From Phycisphaerae bacterium (lineage in GTDB: Bacteria; Planctomycetota; Phycisphaerae; UBA1845; PWPN01), in NCBI GenBank assembly GCA_003557125.1, contig PWPN01000231.1, forward strand, positions 1 to 6,447: a stretch of 6,447 nucleotides of DNA. Reading direction: 5' to 3'. Positions 1 through 5,177 of this stretch are shown here, one piece after another. Within the stretch, counting starts at the first letter, position 1, and each line of letters begins with the position of its first letter. The position numbers and the translations under genes were made by a program. Under the pieces are notes generated by a model. That model searched no databases and was not told the DNA's origin. It saw only the letters and a list, made by a program, of their open reading frames with translations.

Positions 1-1466
1 CCGAAGAGATGGAGCTGGCGTTGCCACGTGTCCGCGCGGGCGGACTCGTATCCGGTCCAATCCTCGATGCCCCCGAACCGATCAAGCAGGGACAGCCAAT
101 GGTCGGCCCGCTCGCCGGGCGTGTGGTTCGGATTCGTGTAGAGCCAGTGCTGGAAGGCATCGATCGTCGCCCCCCAGGGAAACAGCCATACGATCGATTC
201 GAGCTGCTGCCGTCGTGCACGCACGAGGTCGGGACCGTCGTAAAAGGCGTCGAGCTCGTCGGCGGTGAGCAATTCCATGCCCATCGAAGCGACCTCGGCC
301 ATCTCCATGCCCGCATGGCGATAGGCAATGAGCGGATCCTCACGGCAGGCGAGGTAGTGGAAGGCATGGCCCGCCTCGTGCAGGAGCGTTTCCACGTCGC
401 GATGCAGGCCGACCGCGTTCATGAAGATGAAGGGGTGGCGGCTCTCGTCGAACGAGCTCTGGTAGCCGCCCGGCGCCTTGCCCTTGCGGCTGTCCAGGTC
501 CATCCAGCCGGCCTCGACCATCGCGTCGAACTGCTTGCCGAGCACGGGATCGAGGCGGTGAAAGATCCGCGAACATTTCCGGGGCAGCTCGGCCGTGTCC
601 TCGAAAGGAACGAGCGGCGGACGGCCCTGCGGGTCCACAGCAAGGTCCCAGGGACGCAACGGCGAGACGTTCAGCCGTGCGCGGCGGCGCTCCTGGAGCT
701 TGCGATAAACGGGAACGACGCAACGGGCGACAGCCTCATGAAAAGCCTCGCAGTCGGTCGGCGTATAGTCGAAACGATCGTACGCACGGAACTGGTAGTC
801 GCGAAAATCGGCCAGGTCCGCGTTGCGCGCGATCCGGTCGCGAAGGGCGATCTGCGCGTTGAAGAGCTCTTCGATGCGGTCGCGATCGGCTGCCCGGCGG
901 TTCGAGGTGAGTTCCCACGCCTGTTGGCGCACCCCGCGATCGGTCTGCTCGAGATAGCGTGCCATCTGCGGGAGCGTCTGCTCGCGGCCTTCGAACTCGA
1001 CGGTCATCGCGCCGCAGATCTTCTGGTACTTCTGAAAAAGCGTGCGATCCTCGGTATGGAGCGGGACGTTCGCGTCACGAAACAACGCCACGGCGGCGGC
1101 GGTGCTGCGATCGAATACGAAATATCGCTGACGGTCGAGCCCGTCGCGTGCGGGCGATGCGACATACTTTTCCCGCAGCTTCTGCCAGCGCACCTCGCAC
1201 CGGGGATCGATCTGCTCGATGAAATAGAGGTAGTCCGCCTCGATCCGCGGATCGTCCGTATGGCAGGTCGACGCGACATACCGCCTGGAGGACTCTTCCG
1301 ACAGGCACGAGGCCAATTCGCTCTGGTCGATCAGCCACTGCTCGAGCGCCTCGGCGGTGTCCGTCACGCGCGCATCGAGTGCGTCGAACAGCGGTTCGAT
1401 CTGCGACCAGTCGCCCATGTCGGCATTTTTCGGAACGAACGTTCGTGTGCGGGGTGTGTCATCCAT
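1..1466 (-). CDS. M3-family oligoendopeptidase (zinc metallopeptidase), C-terminus off the window
   Basis: Predicted cytoplasmic zinc peptidase that cuts short peptides. The minus strand reads open from the ATG at 1466-1464 to the window edge: 488 codons without a stop. The zinc site is plain: TLLHEAGHAFHYL carries HEAGH at residues 363-367 (His363, His367 as ligands, Glu364 as general base), and EVASMGME supplies the likely third ligand, Glu391, 24 residues on, as in M3 peptidases. The N-terminal half contains FQKYQKICGAMTVEFEG followed by a TLPQM stretch, which I recognise from the M3 oligoendopeptidase branch distinct from PepF. That branch is usually about 560 residues, so roughly 70 are missing at the left. 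An in-frame TAG lies 16 codons upstream of the ATG; an in-frame GTG three codons upstream is a possible alternative start. The only Shine-Dalgarno-like sequence is GGTGGA just before the ATG. It lies downstream of purQ on the same strand after a 93-bp gap. Family assignment is firm; substrate is unknown. Confidence 0.93.
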   Translation of the reverse strand, partial: MDDTPRTRTFVPKNADMGDWSQIEPLFDALDARVTDTAEALEQWLIDQSELASCLSEESSRRYVASTCHTDDPRIEADYLYFIEQIDPRCEVRWQKLREKYVASPARDGLDRQRYFVFDRSTAAAVALFRDANVPLHTEDRTLFQKYQKICGAMTVEFEGREQTLPQMARYLEQTDRGVRQQAWELTSNRRAADRDRIEELFNAQIALRDRIARNADLADFRDYQFRAYDRFDYTPTDCEAFHEAVARCVVPVYRKLQERRRARLNVSPLRPWDLAVDPQGRPPLVPFEDTAELPRKCSRIFHRLDPVLGKQFDAMVEAGWMDLDSRKGKAPGGYQSSFDESRHPFIFMNAVGLHRDVETLLHEAGHAFHYLACREDPLIAYRHAGMEMAEVASMGMELLTADELDAFYDGPDLVRARRQQLESIVWLFPWGATIDAFQHWLYTNPNHTPGERADHWLSLLDRFGGIEDWTGYESARADTWQRQLHLF

Positions 1467-1522
1467 GGCGTCCACCGTGGTTGAGAAACGGAGAGCCCGT
1501 CCCAGTGCGATCTAATCCCACT

Positions 1523-1540
1523 GTGACGGTGAAACGTCAC
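1523..1540 (-). terminator. Small hairpin 3' of purQ, possible weak terminator
   Basis: GTGACG and CGTCAC form a perfect 6-bp inverted repeat around a 6-base loop, about 20 bases beyond the purQ stop. No T-run follows on the minus strand, so it is not a standard intrinsic terminator. It could equally be a protein site or an mRNA-end stabiliser between purQ and the peptidase gene. Confidence 0.25.
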
Positions 1541-1559
1541 CTTGCGAATCGAGCAGGTC

Positions 1560-2360
1560 TCAGAGGTCACGGGCCGTGGCGACGGCGGTCTCGAATACGA
1601 TGCGACCATCCGGGAGTCCGTTTTGCCAGCGCGTCCACGTCGGGTGCTGCGTGCCGTGCATGTAGCGCTCGGGGTGCGGCATCAGTCCGAGAATTCGACC
1701 CGTCGCATCCGTCAGACCGGCGATGTGCAGCTCGCTTCCGTTCGGGTTGATCGGGTAGCCGCCCGGCTCACCATGCAGGTCGCAGTAGGTCAGCGCGATG
1801 TGACCCTGCTCGACGAGCTGATGGCGGACCATGTCGCCGGCTGTGACGAGCTTTCCCTCGGCATGCGCGATGGGCATCGCCAGAATCGTGTCGTTCGGCA
1901 GAAAAGCCGATGCCCGCTGAGTGATATGCAGGCAGACCCAGCGATCCTCGAACCGCGCCGAATCGTTCTGCGTAAGCGTAATAGGCTGGGAGAGTGCGAC
2001 GCCGTTCGCCGATTCGTCTGCCGCGGACCCGCCGGGCAAAAGGCCCGCTTTCACAAGCACCTGGAACCCGTTGCAGATGCCCAGTACGAGTTTGCCCGCT
2101 TCGATAAAGGACGCGATGGCCTCGGAAAGGTAGCGGATGACTTGGACGGCGAGTATTTTACCCGCTGAAATATCGTCACCGTAGCTGAACCCGCCGGGAA
2201 TCGTCAGGATCGAAGCTTCCTGGAGACGGTCGGGGTGGGCGATCAGCTCACGCACGTGAACGCGTTCGACGTTGGCACCGGCCAGTTCCCACGCGTGGGC
2301 GGTCTCCTGGTCGCAATTTGTGCCGGCTGTCCGTAAAATGATAACTTTAGGGCGACTCAT
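1560..2360 (-). CDS. purQ: Phosphoribosylformylglycinamidine synthase subunit PurQ (glutamine amidotransferase)
   Basis: Glutaminase subunit of FGAM synthase, the fourth step of de novo purine synthesis: it frees ammonia from glutamine and passes it to PurL, normally with PurS. The 266-residue product is a class I amidotransferase domain. It begins MSRPKVIILRTAGTNCDQET, carries the oxyanion-strand motif TIPGGFSYGDD (residues 53-63), the nucleophile Cys96 in LGICNGFQVL, PIAHAEGK (163-170), and the His229/Glu231 pair in MPHPER. All catalytic residues are present. It is longer than the roughly 227-residue Bacillus form. The ATG at 2360 is chosen because the family's N-terminal beta strand starts here. 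The frame stays open 27 codons further to another ATG at 2441, but that extension is unlike PurQ and would cover the promoter. No Shine-Dalgarno sequence precedes the start. No purL or purS is next to it, so its partners must be encoded elsewhere. Confidence 0.97.
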   Translation of the reverse strand: MSRPKVIILRTAGTNCDQETAHAWELAGANVERVHVRELIAHPDRLQEASILTIPGGFSYGDDISAGKILAVQVIRYLSEAIASFIEAGKLVLGICNGFQVLVKAGLLPGGSAADESANGVALSQPITLTQNDSARFEDRWVCLHITQRASAFLPNDTILAMPIAHAEGKLVTAGDMVRHQLVEQGHIALTYCDLHGEPGGYPINPNGSELHIAGLTDATGRILGLMPHPERYMHGTQHPTWTRWQNGLPDGRIVFETAVATARDL

Positions 2361-2369
2361 GGTCGCAGA

Positions 2370-2398
2370 AGTGTAGGGCACTTGGGCCGCGTCTGCAA
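2370..2398 (-). promoter_or_regulatory. Candidate sigma-70-type promoter of purQ
   Basis: On the minus strand, TTGCAG (2398-2393) and TACACT (2375-2370) are separated by exactly 17 bases. TACACT matches the -10 consensus at four of six positions, TTGCAG the -35 at three. Transcription would start around 2363, only a few bases before the purQ ATG, giving an almost leaderless mRNA; this agrees with the missing Shine-Dalgarno sequence. The match is by eye only. Confidence 0.35.
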
Positions 2399-2453
2399 CG
2401 TCGGCGGGTTCAACCGCCCTGAGCAACGACCTGGAACACATCCTCGGAAACGC

Positions 2454-2458
2454 AGGAG
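2454..2458 (+). promoter_or_regulatory. Ribosome binding site fixing the GTG start of the VKOR-thioredoxin gene
   Basis: AGGAG stands seven bases before GTG at 2466. An upstream in-frame TTG at 2382 has no such site, lies inside the purQ promoter region, and would add a non-membrane arginine-rich tail before the first helix. This supports GTG 2466 as the start. Confidence 0.7.
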
Positions 2459-2465
2459 ACGGCTT

Positions 2466-4001
2466 GTGAAATCACGCAGGGCACGTGGCATCGTGTGGAT
2501 CCTGGCGGTGGCAGCTTGCCTGATCGGGGGCGGCGCCAGCGCCTATCTGACCTACGAATACGTCCAAATCGCACCGCTGGGCCCGCAACTCGATACACCC
2601 GGCGAGGAGGCGACCGAAGAGCAGGGCGACGCACCGGATGCCGAAATCGCCGGCGACGACGAACACGGGCTGATGGATCGGATCTGCACCGCTTATGCGA
2701 CGTGGAGTTGCGAGCAGGTCAGCCAGAGCCCTTACGGCCGATTCCCCTTCCACAGCACGCCGCCCCAGCCCGGATTGCCGACGGCTGAGTTGGGATTGAT
2801 CTATTTCATCTTTGCACTGACCTGGTTGGTCATGGTGGGCATCCCCAGCCCGTCCCGCTGGTGGCTCCACGGTTTCTTCGCGAGCGTGACCGCCTTCGGG
2901 CTCGGTTTCAGTATTCTGCTCGAATACCTCATGTGGTTCAGGCTCGATTTCCGATGCCCGTTCTGCATCATCGCCCATGTCGCGGTCGCGGTCGTCTTCG
3001 TCGCTGTCCTGCTGTTGTGGCCGGAGAGCAGTGAAAGCAACCCGGGACGTGCAAACAAGGATAAAAACAAAGACAAGGACGCCAAACACGCCCGGGCGAA
3101 CAACCCCGGCAGATCGTCCGGAAAGCCGCACCCCTCCGCGCGGGTCGTCTTAGCCACGCTGGTCGTCGTGCTGCTTGCGGTCGGTTTTCAACGACAAACG
3201 TGGCGGACCATCACCCTGCACCGCTTCGGCAAGACGATGGCCGGCGATCAGTGCCAACGCGAGCTGCAAGGGCAGCGGTGGCTCGTCAACCACTGGCAGG
3301 AGCGATTCCGCCAATACGACGACCGCTGGCAGAACGTCGTGATGAACTACAGCCTCGAACCGGTCATCCCCTTGGAGACCGACGGCGAGCCGTTCTATGG
3401 GGATCCGGACGCACGGCACACGATCGTGCTGTTCAGCGGGCCGCAGTGCCCTGCCTGTGCCAGGCTCGACGAGATGCTCCACAACCGCGTGCTGGCTCTG
3501 GCCGAGCCGTACGGCGGAGCGAAAATCATCTACAAACATTGGCCGATGAACACGGACTGCAACGATAAGGTAAGCCGGACCACGCATCCGCAGGCCTGTC
3601 TGGCGGCCCGGGCGATGGAGGGCGCCAATATCGTCGGCGGTCGCGAGAAATTCTGGGAGATGCTCGATACGATCGTCAAGAACCGCGCGCGTCTCAGGAC
3701 GGCTGACAAGCAATGGTTCATCACGCTTGCCCGACGCATCGGGCTCGATCCGCTCGCGTTCGCGCAGGCGATGGACAGCGAACAGGCCACGGCGCGCATT
3801 CAAGCGCACATCGAGGAGTCGCAGAATCTCGGCGTCGGCGTGCTCACCGGCCGCGATCTCGAGCGGATGAAGGTCAACTCGACCCCGACGGTGTTCGTGA
3901 ACAACCGCCCGCTCCGTACGACGCGCCACCTCCGCGCCTGGCAGGAAATCTTCAGGCGGTTCCCGCCCCAGGATGCCAGCGTGGCGAGCGGGACGGAATA
4001 A
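2466..4001 (+). CDS. VKOR family protein fused to a DsbA-like thioredoxin domain
   Basis: Predicted inner-membrane disulfide generator: the VKOR part would pass electrons from the thioredoxin domain to a quinone, so that secreted proteins gain disulfides. The 511-residue product starts with basic MKSRRARG, then helix 1 (about 8-29), an acidic periplasmic loop (43-66), the loop cysteines Cys74 and Cys82 (CTAYATWSC), then SPYGRF and helices 2 (109-126), 3 (133-156) and 4 (165-185). The quinone-side active site is FRCPFC, Cys164/Cys167, at the outer end of helix 4. A lysine-rich stretch (about 198-208) should be cytoplasmic; helix 5 (226-241) then returns the chain to the periplasm. The thioredoxin-like domain (about 305-500) has CPAC, Cys328/Cys331, and the cis-proline loop NSTPTVFVN (Pro474). 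This is the topology of the Synechococcus VKOR-thioredoxin fusion. Extra cysteines Cys263, Cys365 and Cys378 are unexplained. It is transcribed divergently from purQ. Domain calls are strong; direction and partners are inferred from the family. Confidence 0.93.
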   Translation: MKSRRARGIVWILAVAACLIGGGASAYLTYEYVQIAPLGPQLDTPGEEATEEQGDAPDAEIAGDDEHGLMDRICTAYATWSCEQVSQSPYGRFPFHSTPPQPGLPTAELGLIYFIFALTWLVMVGIPSPSRWWLHGFFASVTAFGLGFSILLEYLMWFRLDFRCPFCIIAHVAVAVVFVAVLLLWPESSESNPGRANKDKNKDKDAKHARANNPGRSSGKPHPSARVVLATLVVVLLAVGFQRQTWRTITLHRFGKTMAGDQCQRELQGQRWLVNHWQERFRQYDDRWQNVVMNYSLEPVIPLETDGEPFYGDPDARHTIVLFSGPQCPACARLDEMLHNRVLALAEPYGGAKIIYKHWPMNTDCNDKVSRTTHPQACLAARAMEGANIVGGREKFWEMLDTIVKNRARLRTADKQWFITLARRIGLDPLAFAQAMDSEQATARIQAHIEESQNLGVGVLTGRDLERMKVNSTPTVFVNNRPLRTTRHLRAWQEIFRRFPPQDASVASGTE

Positions 4002-4032
4002 GGCGGTCGCCGGGGGAGTGCGACACAAAGAG

Positions 4033-4094
4033 CCGCAGGCTTTGACCCGCAGGCTTTGACCCGCAGGCTTTGACCCGCAGGCTTTCAGCCTGCG
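4033..4094. repeat. 14-bp tandem repeats ending in a perfect hairpin (REP-like element)
   Basis: The unit CCGCAGGCTTTGAC occurs three times exactly, head to tail (4033-4046, 4047-4060, 4061-4074). A fourth copy at 4075-4088 matches for 11 bases and then reads CAG instead of GAC. That change lets CGCAGGC (4076-4082) pair with GCCTGCG (4088-4094) around the loop TTTCA: a perfect 7-bp stem. The other three copies carry only the left arm. Palindromes of the form GCAGGCTTTCAGCCTGC recall short repeats scattered between genes in planctomycete genomes (recollection, not searched). It lies 31 bases after the VKOR stop and could also act as a transcript end, though no T-run follows. Confidence 0.85.
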
Positions 4095-4097
4095 CGG

Positions 4098-4126
4098 TTC
4101 TCCATCGAGTGTTAGCGCTGCATAAT
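4098..4126 (+). promoter_or_regulatory. Weak candidate promoter for the macro-domain gene
   Basis: CATAAT at 4121-4126 matches the -10 consensus at five of six positions. A poor -35 candidate, TTCTCC, lies 17 bases upstream. It sits between the repeat element and the macro-domain start, giving a leader of about 40 bases that includes the Shine-Dalgarno site. The weak -35 leaves this doubtful. Confidence 0.22.
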
Positions 4127-4162
4127 CGTGAATGTTCATTTGCCCGAATGGTTCGAAGGCCT

Positions 4163-4167
4163 GGAGG
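4163..4167 (+). promoter_or_regulatory. Ribosome binding site fixing the start of the macro-domain gene
   Basis: GGAGG lies six bases before the ATG at 4174. The frame is also open from an ATG at 4132, but that start has no such site and would add 14 residues unlike the domain's N-terminus. Confidence 0.7.
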
Positions 4168-4173
4168 CATGAC

Positions 4174-4719
4174 ATGCCACAACGCACGATCCGGGGTGTG
4201 ACGATCGAATGCGTTCAGGGCGACATCGCCAACCAGGCGGACATGGACGCGGTGATCAATGCCGCCAACGCACGGCTGGTGATCGGCGGGGGCGTAGCCG
4301 GTGCGATCCACCGTGCAGCCGGGCCGGGCCTCGAAGCCGAGTGTCGGCCTTTGGCTCCGATTCGGCCGGGAGAAGCGGTCATCACCGGCGCGCACAACCT
4401 GCCCAACCGCCACGTCATTCACTGCCTCGGCCCGGTATATGGGGTGGACGAACCGGCCGACGAATTGTTGTCATCCTGTTACCGCAACGCGCTGCGATTG
4501 GCAGAGGAAAATCGGCTCCGATCCGTCGCCTTCCCAGCCATCTCGACCGGCGTCTTCGGCTACCCTGCCGAACCGGCTGCCCGTGTGGCCTTCCGTACCA
4601 TCCTGGACAGCCTGGAAAATCTGTCGTCGGTCACGCACATCCGCTTCGTGCTGTTCAACGACGCTGACCGCAAATTGCACGACCGGATGCTTCAGGAACT
4701 GGCCGGACCGGAAAGCTGA
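4174..4719 (+). CDS. Macro-domain protein (probable ADP-ribose-binding hydrolase)
   Basis: A 181-residue protein that is essentially one macro domain. Such proteins bind ADP-ribose, and many remove O-acetyl groups from O-acetyl-ADP-ribose or strip mono-ADP-ribose from acidic side chains. Visible motifs in order: VQGDIANQ (14-21, adenine-side Asp17), the NAAN motif (29-32), the glycine-rich GGGVAGAIHRAAGPG (38-52), and the phosphate-binding loop PAISTGVFGYP (121-131). The order and length fit single-domain YmdB/MacroD/Af1521-type proteins. Odd point: MacroD-type enzymes read GGGGVDGAIH here, with a catalytic aspartate; this protein has Ala42 in its place and resembles the archaeal Af1521 loop instead. 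Activity may thus be altered. No ADP-ribosyltransferase, sirtuin or DarT toxin gene is adjacent, so a toxin-antitoxin role has no support here. The gene follows the VKOR fusion on the same strand, separated by 172 bp containing the repeats. Confidence 0.92.
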   Translation: MPQRTIRGVTIECVQGDIANQADMDAVINAANARLVIGGGVAGAIHRAAGPGLEAECRPLAPIRPGEAVITGAHNLPNRHVIHCLGPVYGVDEPADELLSSCYRNALRLAEENRLRSVAFPAISTGVFGYPAEPAARVAFRTILDSLENLSSVTHIRFVLFNDADRKLHDRMLQELAGPES

Positions 4720-5177
4720 AACGCTCTCTTCGGATCGGTACCGCGGGGGTACTTAAAGCCTGACACGAACTTACTACCCCTGGGTAGATAGCTCAGCCTA
4801 CACTGCACAGCACGGATGCCGTTGGTCTAGTGGCGCATCCCCCTTGTGGCCTCTTAGAAAAAAGCTACACTGACCATACATGGTCAGGCTTGGGGAACTC
4901 TATGGGCTTCGAGCGATCTCTCAAAGGCACTTCGCGTAAACCGGCAACCGCCACCCGTACCCGTGCGACGGAATCCGAACTATTCTGTCATCATAAGGGC
5001 GACAGATTCTTGCTTCAGAATGATCCCGGATCGCATGCACCTTACTGCGTGATAAGTAGAGAGCGTATCGCTGGAGATGATGAGACCCAGTGTCATTCAG
5101 TCCCAATGTAGTTATCATGAACGGATGACAGAGTGCAGAGTTATGACACCTTCACTTAAGCTATATGAGTAATCCGC
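4720..5177. other. Gene-poor intergenic region with palindromes and a doubtful small ORF
   Basis: These 458 bp separate the macro-domain and KaiC-like genes, and the right half is visibly richer in A and T than the genes around it. Contents: a 5-bp hairpin just past the macro gene stop (GTACC 4738-4742 with GGTAC 4748-4752); a 14-bp palindrome CTACCC-CT-GGGTAG (4774-4787); promoter-like hexamers and an 18-bp palindrome (4844-4887, listed separately); and a 69-codon ORF from ATG 4902 to TAG 5111. GGGGA (4892-4896) lies five bases before that ATG. About half of the ORF's third codon positions are G or C, visibly lower than in the neighbouring genes, and I recognise no motif, so I do not call it a gene. 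No complete tRNA or known small RNA fold was found. The last 70 bases presumably hold the KaiC-like gene's promoter, but no strong hexamer pair is visible. Confidence 0.6.
4844..4887 (+). promoter_or_regulatory. Promoter-like hexamers overlapped by an 18-bp palindrome (possible operator)
   Basis: TTGTGG (4844-4849) and TACACT (4866-4871) are 16 bases apart and partly match -35 and -10 boxes. CTGACCAT-AC-ATGGTCAG at 4870-4887 is a perfect palindrome with 8-bp arms and a 2-base centre, too tight for an RNA hairpin loop and typical in size for a dimeric repressor site. It would cover the expected transcription start near 4878. The palindrome is directly visible; the promoter and repressor roles are inference. 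Confidence 0.4.

Noticed and set aside
9..1484. Open plus-strand frame of 491 codons
   Set aside because: It lies antisense to the M3 peptidase gene, whose minus-strand frame carries HEAGH and family-typical sequence. The plus-strand product has no recognisable domain; GC-rich codon bias leaves the opposite frame open.
1542..2168. Open plus-strand frame of 208 codons
   Set aside because: It is antisense to purQ, which has its full catalytic triad.
4033..4094. CRISPR array
   Set aside because: The 14-bp units are directly adjacent with no spacers between them.
4132..4173. Upstream ATG start for the macro-domain gene
   Set aside because: It has no ribosome binding site, whereas ATG 4174 has GGAGG at ideal spacing and begins at the domain boundary.
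3150..4187. Open minus-strand frame of 345 codons
   Set aside because: It is antisense to the thioredoxin half of the VKOR fusion, runs through the tandem repeats and shows no family motif.
4811..4860. tRNA gene suggested by GTTGGTCTAGTGGC, which resembles a D-arm
   Set aside because: No acceptor stem pairing, anticodon arm or GGTTCGA-type T-arm follows at the required spacing.
5090..5149. Inverted repeat GTGTCAT / ATGACAC
   Set aside because: Seven-base arms separated by 46 bases are expected by chance at this scale, and nothing else supports a structure.
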